Part shown: piece by piece, positions 8,204 through 17,180 of the stretch
Layout: every line of letters starts with the position of its first letter
How positions within the stretch are numbered: the first letter of the stretch is position 1
From: Chloroflexota bacterium
Lineage (GTDB): Bacteria; Chloroflexota; Anaerolineae; Aggregatilineales; Phototrophicaceae
Length of the DNA: 64,000 nt
NCBI GenBank assembly: GCA_020161935.1
Contig: JAIUNI010000006.1
Span: 1 to 64,000 of the forward strand
Direction: 5' to 3'
Notes under the pieces: model-generated
What the model was told of the DNA's origin: nothing
What the model saw: only the letters and a program-made list of their open reading frames with translations
The model's database searches: none
Translations under genes and position numbers: made by a program

Positions 8204-9538
8204 TTATAGCGCGTTGTTCGCGATGATGTCTTTGTAGTACAACGCGCTGCGCTTGGGGGTGCGCTTCTGCGTCGTGTAATCGACATGGGTGATGCCGAAG
8301 CGCTTGGTATACCCGTAAGCCCACTCGAAGTTATCGAGGAAACTCCACAAGAAATACCCCTTCAATTTCGCCCCGCGTTGGATCGAATCCTCAGCCGCAC
8401 CCAAATATTCCTTCAAAAAGGCCACACGCTCAGGGTCTTCTAACACAGGTTCGGTGACGGTTTCCGGTTCGGGGTACGCCGCGCCGTTCTCGGTCACATA
8501 GATGGCCTTCGGGTTGTATTCCTGCTGGACGCGAACGATCATATCCGCCATAGCCTTACCGTTCACTTCCCAGCCCATGTCGGTAAAGGTCGATTCGGAC
8601 GGGAACGCGAACTCACTTTCCTCCGGCTTACCCGGCACATGCTTGTGTATCCAGCGCATGTAATAGTTGATACCGAGGAAGTCCATCGGCTGCGCGGCTT
8701 CCTGCACCTGTGTTAAGTCCACACCTTCGAGGCCGCCCATCGACATGACTTCTTCGACAATATCCGGCGGGTATTGGCCTTTGAACACCGGATCGAGATA
8801 CCAGCGGTTAGAAAAGCCGTCCGAGCGCCACGCCACACGAATATCGTCAGGGTGAGCCGTCGCCGGAAGCTGGGGAGTGAGGTTGAGGGTGATGCCGGCC
8901 TGCGCGTCGGGGATATTCTTACGGATGATCTTCATGGCCTCGCCGTGCGAGAGGAGCAGATAATGTGCCGCGAGGAACGCCCGCTTGGGGTCTTGCACAC
9001 CCGGCGCGTGTACGCCATACAAATAACCGAGCGAGGCCGAACACCACGGCTCGTTGAGGGTGATCCAATGCTTCACACGGTCGCCCAAACGTTTGGTGAC
9101 GAGTTCGGTGTATTCCGAGAACCAGCCGACAATATCGGGATTGCTCCACCCGCCCTTATCTTCAAGCACTTGGGGCAAGTCCCAATGGTAGAGTGTTACC
9201 CACGGCTGAATGCCAGCCTTCATGATTTCATCAGTCAGGCGGTCGTAAAAATCCAAGCCGAGGGGGTTCGTCTCGCCCGTACCCAGCGGGATTACACGCG
9301 GCCACGAGAGCGAATAACGGTAAGCCTGTAAACCCACATCTTTCATCAAGGCCACGTCTTGCGGGTATCGGTGATAATGGTCGTCCGCCACATCGCCGGT
9401 ATCACCATTGGCTACTTTACCGGGTGTGTGGGAAAAGCGCGTCCAGATACACTCGCCGCGTCCCTCCCCCCTCGCTTCCCCTTCGATCTGGTAGCTGGCG
9501 GTCGCCGCGCCCCACAGGAAATCACTCGGAAATGACAT
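8204..9538 (-). CDS. bglB: GH1 beta-glucosidase
   Basis: A 444-residue cytosolic GH1 (beta/alpha)8-barrel enzyme that hydrolyses cellobiose and other beta-glucosides. It begins with FPSDFLWGAATASYQIEG, the classic GH1 N-terminal signature. The acid/base Glu is in TLNEPW (near residue 160) and the nucleophile Glu in YVTENGAA (near 350). There is no signal peptide. It lies last in the minus-strand run that starts with the LacI regulator at 16971 and contains a CUT1 sugar importer, so imported beta-glucosides are its likely substrates. The same gene set (regulator, binding protein, two permeases, GH1) forms the cellobiose cluster of Streptomyces. Confidence 0.95.
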   Translation of the reverse strand: MSFPSDFLWGAATASYQIEGEARGEGRGECIWTRFSHTPGKVANGDTGDVADDHYHRYPQDVALMKDVGLQAYRYSLSWPRVIPLGTGETNPLGLDFYDRLTDEIMKAGIQPWVTLYHWDLPQVLEDKGGWSNPDIVGWFSEYTELVTKRLGDRVKHWITLNEPWCSASLGYLYGVHAPGVQDPKRAFLAAHYLLLSHGEAMKIIRKNIPDAQAGITLNLTPQLPATAHPDDIRVAWRSDGFSNRWYLDPVFKGQYPPDIVEEVMSMGGLEGVDLTQVQEAAQPMDFLGINYYMRWIHKHVPGKPEESEFAFPSESTFTDMGWEVNGKAMADMIVRVQQEYNPKAIYVTENGAAYPEPETVTEPVLEDPERVAFLKEYLGAAEDSIQRGAKLKGYFLWSFLDNFEWAYGYTKRFGITHVDYTTQKRTPKRSALYYKDIIANNAL

Positions 9539-9576
9539 ACAGATAATCCTTAATCAAATATGCGAAATGGGCAGTT

Positions 9577-10842
9577 TTAGGCTACCCACATATCAAACGT
9601 ATAGAGTGATGCCAGCATCCCCAACATCAACACACTAAACAACGTCCACGAACGGTCAAACACGGTGTTCCGCCCGAAGCGCGACAGGAATACAAACAGT
9701 GCCGGAACCGTCAGCACATAACGGATGATGCTTTGAGGCGATGAACTGGTGATGGATAACACCAAAACCAAAATGCTAAACAGGGTTAAGCCGGGGTAAC
9801 ATCGCGCCGTAAACAAACAGGCTATCACCGCGACCACTGCGCCAACCGCCTCGATGGCATAGTAAACGGTTCGGTCGGGGATGCTGCCATCGCGGAAGCT
9901 GGTCATCATCATGTCCAACCCGCGTGAAAGACCCGCCCAGTTAAAAAGGCCGCGCCCGAAGTGTTCATGCTCGATCAGAAAGGCTTTCTCGCCGAGGAAA
10001 TAATTCCACGCGAGGTAGGCGAGAACCGGCAAAACGAGCGAGAGTAATGCGGTCACATTCAAGACTGTGAACCATGACTTAGCCGCGCCAGACGCTTGAC
10101 CACGCAGAGACTTCCAATCAACTGTCGCCGCCCAACCGAGGAACAGCGGGAACAGCAGCGCCAGGCCAAGCGCTTTGGTAAGGGTCGCTAGCGCAGCCAA
10201 CAGCGCCGCTGCCCAGAAGCGTTTGTGGGCAATCAACACGAAACAGCCGAGCGCCAAGCCGAGAAATAAACCTTCGGTATACACCTGCGCCAGAAAGAAG
10301 CCTGACGGAAAGATCAGCATATAGAAGGCCGTGCGTAAGCCGCCTTCCTCACCCAGTTCTTTGCGGGTCAGTTCGTAGATGCTGAACATCGCCAGCAGCG
10401 TACCGAGGAGCGAAATAATCACCCCGCCGAGCGCAGCCGCCGCGATGGGGTTCAGCCCAAACAGCTTTAAAGGAGCAGCCACAGCCGCCATCGCTGCTGG
10501 ATACAGGGGGAAGAAAGCATAACTCAGTGGCATTCTTGAGCCATCGGGGAGTTCGCCCGTGGTAATGCGGGGGTCGTCATAACCACCAACCGCGATGCCG
10601 ATATAGAACTCCGCGTCCCACGCGACCTGATGGTTCATAACCGGCTCGGTCAGGAAGTCTTTATCGCGATTGCTGGTACGCGCCGTTTCATACTGCGTCC
10701 ATTCAGTCGCATAGTCGGGGCGGTTGGGTTGGTAACGGGCGCTGACGATGCCTTGAAAACCTAAGATAATCAGCGCCCAGAAGAACCAGATCAAAACGAG
10801 TTTTTTAAGAGACGAGTTTCGTGATGGCAGCGATGCGGTCAA
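9577..10842 (-). CDS. PIG-V-like integral membrane glycosyltransferase
   Basis: A 421-residue protein with about 9-10 membrane segments. The first extracytoplasmic loop has WDAEFYIGIAVGGY, then SYAFFPLYP and later PSGFFLAQVYTEGLFLGLAL, which match the PIG-V/mannosyltransferase (GT-C) family that uses polyprenyl-phosphate sugars. Its donor and acceptor are unknown. The frame begins with a TTG codon at 10842, 14 bases after the stop of the hydrolase gene, and no ATG is available upstream of the first membrane segment. A glycosyltransferase inside a sugar-catabolism operon is unexpected. Confidence 0.72.
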   Translation of the reverse strand: MTASLPSRNSSLKKLVLIWFFWALIILGFQGIVSARYQPNRPDYATEWTQYETARTSNRDKDFLTEPVMNHQVAWDAEFYIGIAVGGYDDPRITTGELPDGSRMPLSYAFFPLYPAAMAAVAAPLKLFGLNPIAAAALGGVIISLLGTLLAMFSIYELTRKELGEEGGLRTAFYMLIFPSGFFLAQVYTEGLFLGLALGCFVLIAHKRFWAAALLAALATLTKALGLALLFPLFLGWAATVDWKSLRGQASGAAKSWFTVLNVTALLSLVLPVLAYLAWNYFLGEKAFLIEHEHFGRGLFNWAGLSRGLDMMMTSFRDGSIPDRTVYYAIEAVGAVVAVIACLFTARCYPGLTLFSILVLVLSITSSSPQSIIRYVLTVPALFVFLSRFGRNTVFDRSWTLFSVLMLGMLASLYTFDMWVA

Positions 10843-10856
10843 GGAACAGCCCTACC

Positions 10857-12221
10857 CTATTGTGGAATGATGTAAAGTGTGACGGACTCGGCAGGCAGCG
10901 TAACCGTACCCGCGCTCAAATCGTGTGTACCAATATTTTCGGCTTTGTGGTCTTTATCGAACAGCCAAACCTCAGCCTCACCGGAGGGTGTAAAGCCGTT
11001 AATTGCAAGTGGTAGTGTCTTAACATCTGAACTGAGATTAACAAGCATCACGGTCAATGCACCATCGGCATTCATAGCAGATGTAATCGTCACATCTTCA
11101 TCACTTGATGTAGAGGTTACGAGTTCAGTTCCAAAATGCGTATACATGACATAGCTGTAGTAAGGTGGTCGAAGCTCGCCATTACCAATTAACCCAAAGC
11201 CAGCTCCCTTGCGCTGAAGATCCCAATACAGCGCCATCGACAGCTTTTGGTTGATGAAGTGTCCCAAAAGCGCCGCCGTCCAGATGGCATTGTAATGCGA
11301 GTCTAAACTCGCTTCGCCACCTGTTTGATTGTTGGAATTCGAGTTAAATTCAGTCAAGGCAATTGGAATATCACGTCCCGCAGAGGCTTGAATGATTTTA
11401 CGCAAATTCGGGATAATCGTTAGCCACTCGCGGCTGTTTTCTCGCAACCCTTCAATCGTTGCCACATTAGTCGGGTTGCCGCCGGGGAAAGGATAGCGAT
11501 GGATCGAAACGATACCAATTAAGTCGCCATTCGCTTTCAAAAACTCCTGCATCCAATCTTTTCCAAGATCATCTGTAGGATCACCACCACCATTCCCTTC
11601 CAAATATTGTGGGGGGTCGGTTTCAGCATTCAAGACAACATATTGACTAATATCGGGGCCAACAAGAACGATATTTGGATCTACTGCGAGCATGGCTTCG
11701 GCAATCGCCCGCCAGTTTTTCGTGAGGTCTTCAGTTGTATAGGAAGGTGCATCCAATACTGCTACAAAGAAATTCGGCTCGTTACCAATACTCCAGTAGC
11801 GAATGTTGTACTTTTTAGTCACATTCGCATAGCGTACCAGTTCGGCTGCTTTTTCGGGTGATCCATCCAGAAGGCGAACCGTAACTAATGGTTCCGCTTT
11901 TAACATACGGGCTTGCAGGATAAAAAAGTCTAAGGTGGGTTTGCTTAAATCCTGCTGGTCGCTAGGGCCGCCACCCAAACGGATAATTTTGAGACCGAGT
12001 GCCTGCGCCGTGGGTAATAAATCAGGTGAAATAACGGACTGTTGAGCATTCGCCCCAAAAATATACGGGCTGATCGGGCCAAGCGGCTGGCTGACATCAA
12101 CAGTTAAACCGTCATCCTGTGCGAAAACAGGTGTAAGTACGAGAGTGAGTAAAAAGATAAAAAACAGGTATTTAAAAACAAGGGGCTTACGCCCCCTGTT
12201 TATTTGTGCGAAATTATTCAT
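10857..12221 (-). CDS. secreted clan GH-A glycoside hydrolase
   Basis: About 454 residues. A signal peptide ends TPVFA|QDDG. The catalytic barrel has the acid/base Glu in WSIGNEPN (near residue 144) and the nucleophile Glu in IALTEFNSNS (near 290), the layout of clan GH-A enzymes (GH39, GH44, GH51 and relatives). A C-terminal beta-sandwich of the kind seen in arabinofuranosidases follows (from about 385). The exact family and substrate are uncertain. ATG 12221 is 4 bases downstream of the permease stop; an earlier in-frame codon lies inside the permease gene. A terminator-like hairpin falls inside codons 7-16. Codon use is more AT-rich than the neighbours. Confidence 0.75.
   Translation of the reverse strand: MNNFAQINRGRKPLVFKYLFFIFLLTLVLTPVFAQDDGLTVDVSQPLGPISPYIFGANAQQSVISPDLLPTAQALGLKIIRLGGGPSDQQDLSKPTLDFFILQARMLKAEPLVTVRLLDGSPEKAAELVRYANVTKKYNIRYWSIGNEPNFFVAVLDAPSYTTEDLTKNWRAIAEAMLAVDPNIVLVGPDISQYVVLNAETDPPQYLEGNGGGDPTDDLGKDWMQEFLKANGDLIGIVSIHRYPFPGGNPTNVATIEGLRENSREWLTIIPNLRKIIQASAGRDIPIALTEFNSNSNNQTGGEASLDSHYNAIWTAALLGHFINQKLSMALYWDLQRKGAGFGLIGNGELRPPYYSYVMYTHFGTELVTSTSSDEDVTITSAMNADGALTVMLVNLSSDVKTLPLAINGFTPSGEAEVWLFDKDHKAENIGTHDLSAGTVTLPAESVTLYIIPQ
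12174..12201 (-). terminator. terminator-like hairpin inside the start of the hydrolase gene
   Basis: On the minus strand the stem GGGGC-GTAA-GCCCC is extended by flanking AAACA/TGTTT pairing and is followed by TTTTT. It lies 25-50 bases after the permease stop, where a terminator is expected, but within the first codons of the hydrolase frame. It may be a transcriptional attenuator. Confidence 0.6.
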
Positions 12222-12225
12222 CCGC

Positions 12226-13308
12226 TTACTTCTCCACGCCGGTGACAACCACACCGCGCATGAATACTTTTTGGGCGAAGAAGAAGATTACCAGCGGCAG
12301 GATCATCGCCATCAATGAAGTCGCTTGCACGAGTTCCGGGCGCTGACCGTACTGGAAGTTGAAGATCTGCACACCCACCGAAATCGGCTGGAGGTCAGGC
12401 TTGCCGAGCAGGTAAAGCAGCGGGCCGAAATAATCATTCCACGCGAAAATGAAGTGGAACAAACCGACCGAGATGATCGCCGGCCACGACTGCGGAATGA
12501 TGACGCGATACAACACCGTAAACGGACTGGCCCCGTCAATCATCGCGGCTTCGTCAAGTTCGCGCGGCAGCGTCATAAAGAACTGGCGCAGCAAAAAGAC
12601 GTTATAGGCGTTGGCGAAGAAGTGCGGCACGATCAAGGGCAGCCATGATTGCGTCCAACCAATCTTCGCGAAGAAGGCATAGGTCGGAATGAGCGTCACC
12701 TGTCGGGGGAGAATAATCGTCCCGATCAGGACAAGGAACAAGATATTCTTACCGGGGATCGGGAAGCGTGCAAAGGCGTAGGCAACCGCGATACTCGACA
12801 GCAGTGTACCCACCATGCCGATGAGGGCGATGGCGACGGTGTTCCCAAATAACCGGGGGAAGTTGATAATGTCCCACGCGATGCCGAAGTTGTCGAAATG
12901 CGGGGCAATGGTGGAAACTTGTGCCAGGCCGCGCCAGTTACCTGCCCAATCCACTAGCCCCGCGTCGGGGTTTGCCGGATCAACAAATTGGCTGGTCTGC
13001 CGTCCTTTTTTGACGAGCGCCAACTCGCGGCTGGTACCATCTTCAAAAGGAACGGTGTAGATAGGATAGTCTTTGCCTTCGTAGTTATAGACTTCGGGTT
13101 CCAACGGCCAAATGGGTCCGTCGCCGCTGGCGGCAATCTGATCCTGACTCTTAACGGCGATCAAGGCCATATTGCCAAACGGCAGCAGATAGCCGATGCC
13201 GAGTACGAGGGCAAACAACCCCACGAGAGCCGTGACAGCGAAACGGCGCAAACGTACTGCGTAATAAGGTGATGTGTTGACAGATTTAGAATAAGTTACG
13301 GCGGCCAT
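12226..13308 (-). CDS. sugar ABC transporter permease, MalG type (CebG-like)
   Basis: A 360-residue inner-membrane subunit of a CUT1 importer. After the first membrane segment (about residues 24-46) comes a roughly 85-residue extracytoplasmic insertion, then five further membrane segments. The EAA loop that contacts the ATPase is ELDEAAMIDGASPFTVLYRV (about 255-274). Typical MalG proteins are near 280-300 residues, so the insertion explains the extra length. ATG 13308 has GGAG 8 bases upstream. It lies 3 bases after the MalF-type gene and is co-transcribed with it. No ATP-binding subunit gene is present. Confidence 0.93.
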   Translation of the reverse strand: MAAVTYSKSVNTSPYYAVRLRRFAVTALVGLFALVLGIGYLLPFGNMALIAVKSQDQIAASGDGPIWPLEPEVYNYEGKDYPIYTVPFEDGTSRELALVKKGRQTSQFVDPANPDAGLVDWAGNWRGLAQVSTIAPHFDNFGIAWDIINFPRLFGNTVAIALIGMVGTLLSSIAVAYAFARFPIPGKNILFLVLIGTIILPRQVTLIPTYAFFAKIGWTQSWLPLIVPHFFANAYNVFLLRQFFMTLPRELDEAAMIDGASPFTVLYRVIIPQSWPAIISVGLFHFIFAWNDYFGPLLYLLGKPDLQPISVGVQIFNFQYGQRPELVQATSLMAMILPLVIFFFAQKVFMRGVVVTGVEK

Positions 13309-13311
13309 CGT

Positions 13312-14265
13312 TTAGTCTCCGCTTGAATAGTAGACCCAACGCCGCGACGTTGCGAACAGCGCTGCGGTTAGGGCAAGTGCGATAATGAACATCAACCATG
13401 CAAGCGTTGACCCGTATCCCATATCAAAATAGGTGAAGGCCGTCTTATAAAGGTGCATGTTATAGAAATAAGCGGAGGTACCCGGATGCCCGGTACCGAG
13501 GGTGGCGATGTAGGGTACTTCGAAATACTGCATCACGCCGATGACACTTAAAACCAAGTTGTAGAAGATAACCGGCGAGATCATGGGTAAGGTAATGCGG
13601 AGGAACTTGGTAAAGCCGTTCGCGCCGTCCACATCAGCCGCTTCGTAGAGTTCGGTTGGAACGCCTTGCATCGTCGCCAACATGGTTAACATGGCATTAC
13701 CGACACCCCACAGGCCGATCAATACGAAGGCTTGTAAGATCCATGCTTCACTTTGTAACCAGTTCGGCGGATCAGTAATGCCGATTTGGATTAGGAGGCG
13801 GTTCAGCCAACCCGTTTCACCGTTCAGAAACGAGCGCCAGATGAAAATGCTGGATACTGCCGGAACCATATACGGGAGGTAAAATATGGTTCGCCAGATA
13901 CGCTTGCCAAACAGGTGTTTTGAATTCAGCAAGGCGGCTAGACCCAACGGAACCAAAATGCCGATGGGTACAGCGATCAAGGCATATTTAATAGTGACAC
14001 CCAGCGCGATAATCGCGAGGGGGTCGTTAAACAAGTTCTGCCAGTTCTTCAACCCGACGAACGACATCTCCGGCCGTGAGAGTGAAAAATCGGTGAAGGT
14101 GAATATTAAGGAAGCGATCATTGGCGCGGCTGTAAAAAGAACAAAACCCAATATCCACGGTGAGAGAAATATCCAGCCCCATATCCGCTGCTGCTGTTGG
14201 AGTGTACGGCGTTTCGGCGCTTCCCGTGGAGAAGTTAGTACGCCTGCCGTATCAACACTTGCCAT
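13312..14265 (-). CDS. sugar ABC transporter permease, MalF type (CebF-like)
   Basis: A 317-residue membrane subunit with six predicted segments, partner of the MalG-type gene directly downstream. The EAA loop is ELYEAADVDGANGFTKFLRI, followed by TLPMISPVIFYN, as in CUT1 MalF proteins. Two ATG codons are close together; 14265 is preferred because AAAGGGG sits at normal distance, whereas for 14271 it is only 2 bases away. It forms the pore together with the MalG-type subunit and receives sugar from the binding protein at 14477. Confidence 0.93.
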   Translation of the reverse strand: MASVDTAGVLTSPREAPKRRTLQQQQRIWGWIFLSPWILGFVLFTAAPMIASLIFTFTDFSLSRPEMSFVGLKNWQNLFNDPLAIIALGVTIKYALIAVPIGILVPLGLAALLNSKHLFGKRIWRTIFYLPYMVPAVSSIFIWRSFLNGETGWLNRLLIQIGITDPPNWLQSEAWILQAFVLIGLWGVGNAMLTMLATMQGVPTELYEAADVDGANGFTKFLRITLPMISPVIFYNLVLSVIGVMQYFEVPYIATLGTGHPGTSAYFYNMHLYKTAFTYFDMGYGSTLAWLMFIIALALTAALFATSRRWVYYSSGD

Positions 14266-14421
14266 AACCATAACCCCTTTCCATAGTCACCCTAACGAGC
14301 TTAAACAGTTTTTTTAGTCAGCCATGTTGAGGCGACATACATCCTGCATATCATCTCAAATTGTGAATAGATTAAACTCTAATTTTGTTTATTAAAAATA
14401 TTTTCGTATCTTTTGCCCGAA

Positions 14422-14451
14422 GCGGATGAGGAACCGAAGCTCCCCATCCGC
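14422..14451 (-). terminator. intercistronic hairpin between binding protein and permeases
   Basis: Inverted repeat GCGGATGAGGA / TCCCCATCCGC (one mismatch, 8-base loop), 25 bases after the stop of the binding-protein gene. There is no strong T-run. Such hairpins commonly stabilise the binding-protein message and lower permease expression. Confidence 0.45.
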
Positions 14452-14476
14452 ATCAATTTTTATCTACCGACAGGGT

Positions 14477-15862
14477 TTAGCTGCCGTCGATAATGGCTTG
14501 GACTTCTGTTTCCAGCTTGTCCAATTCAGCGTTCACATCGAGGTCACCACCACCGTCACCGAACAGTGCGGTCTGGAAGGCGAACACGCGGTCGGTTGCC
14601 TTACCGTAGTTGGGGACGTTCGATTCGTGGTGCATGTTACCGGGGACGTTGTACGCAAGGCTGTCAACTGCAACTTGCCAGTTTACACCCCAGTCGAACT
14701 GGGCGGCCTTGGTGTCAATCCAGTCTTGTTGGTATTCAGGACGTGCCGGGAACGCGCCGTAGGTCGGGGCCAGAACCGGAACAGCTTCGTTCAGCAGGTA
14801 TTGCAGAACGGTGAAGGCTGCTTCTTGGTTGGTGCCGGACTTGGTCAAACGGAACGTGTCAGCATCGGTCGCAACATGGTATTCACCATCAAGGCTCTTC
14901 GGCACGACACCGAAGTCCCACTCGAACTTGCCAACCGATTCGCCCAAGCAGCAGGTGTACCACAGCGGGGTGATCGCCATCGCGAGCTTGCCCGATTGGT
15001 AAGCGTTGCCGCTGCCAAATGCTTCGCTTGAATCGTAGGTGGTGTTCGGGATGAAGTGATCTTTCCAGACGGCATCTTGCAGCCACTGGGTAGCGGTACG
15101 CCAGCTTTCGGGAATGCTCACCTTGTTGGCGGCTTCGTCGTACCAGTCTTCGGGCTGAATGTCAGTCCACATCAGGCGCATACGAGCCCACTGGAAGTTC
15201 AAACCGAACTGTTCAATCGCTGAAGGATCAAAGTCGGCGCTGGTGGCATCGTTACCATTCGCGTCAACAGTCAAGATCTTCGCAATTTCGGCTGCGGTTT
15301 CGTAGTTCCATTCCACTTCCGTGCCATCGGGCATGACATACATTTCGTCAAATGCCTGCGGAGGATAGTTCAGACCAGCTTCGTCAAACAGACCGGGGTT
15401 GTAGTAGGTGATGCTGGGGAAAACCGCGAAGGGGATACCCAACAGTTCGCCATCAGCGGTCTTGTACAGTTCGACCAACGCGGGATCATAGACGCTCAGG
15501 TCGTAACCGGTCGCGTCAACCAGCGGTTGGAGATCCAGCCACTGATCGGCAAATTGGTTGGAACCACCGACACCAACGGGGCCAACAATATCGGGAGGCG
15601 TGCCACCGGCAACCAAGGTGCTGAACAGGTCAGGAGCGGTTTCGTTGCTCGCAGCAATATTGATCACCAGTTCGATCTCGTCTTGGCTGGCATTGAAGTC
15701 GGCAACAACTTGGTTTTCGGCTTCGATCTGTTGTTCATTGGTACCGGTACCAAGACCAACAAACCATGTCACTTGGACTTTATCTTGTGCTGCGGCGGGC
15801 GCAACAACTAAAGTCGCCAAGACACCAATAAGAAGTACAACTAATAGGGACTTTTTCGACAT
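14477..15862 (-). CDS. sugar ABC transporter substrate-binding protein (CebE-like)
   Basis: A 461-residue extracellular solute-binding protein of the CUT1 (MalE-like, cluster B) type. Residues 1-25 are a signal peptide ending APAAA|QDKV; there is no lipobox, so it is not an evident lipoprotein. Aromatic residues are plentiful in the C-terminal lobe (PLWYTCC, EWNYE), suiting glucose-type ligands. Start 15862 is chosen over the ATG at 15877 because AGGAAAG lies at the right distance only for it. Cellobiose or cello-oligosaccharides are the likely ligand, inferred from the operator and the GH1 gene in the cluster. Confidence 0.92.
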   Translation of the reverse strand: MSKKSLLVVLLIGVLATLVVAPAAAQDKVQVTWFVGLGTGTNEQQIEAENQVVADFNASQDEIELVINIAASNETAPDLFSTLVAGGTPPDIVGPVGVGGSNQFADQWLDLQPLVDATGYDLSVYDPALVELYKTADGELLGIPFAVFPSITYYNPGLFDEAGLNYPPQAFDEMYVMPDGTEVEWNYETAAEIAKILTVDANGNDATSADFDPSAIEQFGLNFQWARMRLMWTDIQPEDWYDEAANKVSIPESWRTATQWLQDAVWKDHFIPNTTYDSSEAFGSGNAYQSGKLAMAITPLWYTCCLGESVGKFEWDFGVVPKSLDGEYHVATDADTFRLTKSGTNQEAAFTVLQYLLNEAVPVLAPTYGAFPARPEYQQDWIDTKAAQFDWGVNWQVAVDSLAYNVPGNMHHESNVPNYGKATDRVFAFQTALFGDGGGDLDVNAELDKLETEVQAIIDGS

Positions 15863-15960
15863 CTTTCTTTCCTTCATAAACTAAACCTTCACCAAACGAA
15901 GGTATCGAACCTACGAGAAAGTATTCAATTATGCCTCGGCATCACCCCCTTCAAATGTGA

Positions 15961-16971
15961 CTAGGCAGCCCCGCAAGACTGCCGGACGATAAGCTCCGTC
16001 GGCAGTAAAACGTGCTGCGGTCCTTCAAGATGTCCTTCGATGAGATTGATGAGTATCCGTGCCGCCACCGCGCCTTTTTGTTGAACAGGCTGGCGGATGG
16101 TGGTCAACGTGGGATTTGATTGAGTAGCGACATCAATATCATCAAAACCGATGATCGCGATGTCGTCTGGAACGGAAAGCCCTGCTTCATGAATGGCCTG
16201 CACTGCCCCGAACGCGGCTGTATCACCGCACGCAAAAATGGCATCCGGTTTGAATTGAAGCAGGTGTTTCATGCCGGTGTAGCCATGTCTGCGGGTGAAT
16301 GCCCCTTGGTGAACCAAGTCAGGGTCGTAGGGAATGCCCGCTTTTTCCAGTGCGCGGCGATAACCGATCAGGCGGTCACGACCGTCCGAGATGGTTTCTT
16401 GCCCGGCGATATGGGCAATCCGCCGCCGACCGCTGCGAATGAGGTGGTTCACAGCCATCTCACCCCCCGCGATATTATCGACGGTGACGTAGCTGATAAT
16501 GTCATCAAAACGCACCGGACGGTCAACCATGACAATCGGAACACGAATGTCGGGCAGATGTGCAAACAAGGGGTGGTCGCCGGGCAGCGAGGCAATAATC
16601 AAGCCGTCGTTTTGCCGGCTGGTCGTCACCTTGCGGACGAAACGCTCGTCATAATCAGTCGCCTGCCCCAACCACAGCAGCATCGCGTAATCCATATCAC
16701 GGGTGGTTTCACCCAATCCCGCAAGGAGCATAGGGAAGTAGGAGTTGTCGGTAAAGAAGATATTCTCAGCGGTGGGTATGACAATGCCAATGGTTTCGTT
16801 ACGGCGCGTGACCAATGTACGTGCAGCGTGGTTGGGCTGGAAACGTTCCTGCTCAATCACTTTCATAACACGCTGGCGAGTGCGATCACTGACATACGGT
16901 TCGTTGTTGATGACCCGTGAGACAGTTGACCGAGAAACCTGCGCCTTCCGAGCAATATCTTCTAAATTCAT
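15961..16971 (-). CDS. LacI family repressor, CebR-like
   Basis: A 336-residue LacI/GalR regulator. The N-terminal helix-turn-helix is LEDIARKAQVSRSTVSRVIN (residues 3-22), followed by the hinge region and a periplasmic-binding-protein-like sensor domain (from about 60), ending in the usual TTIRQPVQQKG segment. Its promoter holds a perfect 14-bp palindrome identical to the CebR operator, so autoregulation and control of the downstream importer and hydrolases are likely. The inducer would be cellobiose or a related disaccharide by analogy with Streptomyces. The binding-protein gene follows after 98 bases. Confidence 0.93.
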   Translation of the reverse strand: MNLEDIARKAQVSRSTVSRVINNEPYVSDRTRQRVMKVIEQERFQPNHAARTLVTRRNETIGIVIPTAENIFFTDNSYFPMLLAGLGETTRDMDYAMLLWLGQATDYDERFVRKVTTSRQNDGLIIASLPGDHPLFAHLPDIRVPIVMVDRPVRFDDIISYVTVDNIAGGEMAVNHLIRSGRRRIAHIAGQETISDGRDRLIGYRRALEKAGIPYDPDLVHQGAFTRRHGYTGMKHLLQFKPDAIFACGDTAAFGAVQAIHEAGLSVPDDIAIIGFDDIDVATQSNPTLTTIRQPVQQKGAVAARILINLIEGHLEGPQHVLLPTELIVRQSCGAA

Positions 16972-17010
16972 AACCTGATTTATTGAATAACTTTAAGTTT
17001 GCGCTCATAA

Positions 17011-17024
17011 TGGGAGCGCTCCCA
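17011..17024 (-). promoter_or_regulatory. CebR-type operator
   Basis: Perfect 14-bp palindrome TGGGAGCGCTCCCA, 40 bases before the repressor start codon and just downstream of the -10 element, where repressor binding would block transcription. It is identical to the published CebR-binding consensus of Streptomyces. Confidence 0.85.
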
Positions 17025-17036
17025 GAATTTGAACAA

Positions 17037-17066
17037 AGCATACTCCCAAGTTTAAGATTTTGTCAA
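17037..17066 (-). promoter_or_regulatory. promoter of the cello-oligosaccharide cluster
   Basis: Read on the minus strand: TTGACA (17061-17066), 18 bases, then TATGCT (17037-17042). The operator begins 12 bases after the -10, covering the expected start site. Confidence 0.65.
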
Positions 17067-17117
17067 GAAACTCACCAAATTGCTCATGCTGCACATTTGT
17101 GAAAACGGGCGGCGCTG

Positions 17118-17145
17118 TTGGGATTATCGCTTGCAGGGGTACAAT
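17118..17145 (+). promoter_or_regulatory. candidate promoter of the alanyl-tRNA editing gene
   Basis: TTGGGA (17118-17123), 16 bases, then TACAAT (17140-17145), 36 bases before the start codon. Sequence match only. Confidence 0.45.
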
Positions 17146-17180
17146 AATCAGTCCTTTTAGATTACAAAATAGGGCAGCAA

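Noticed and set aside
16120..16920. Plus-strand frame opposite the LacI regulator
   Set aside because: Antisense shadow without domain features.
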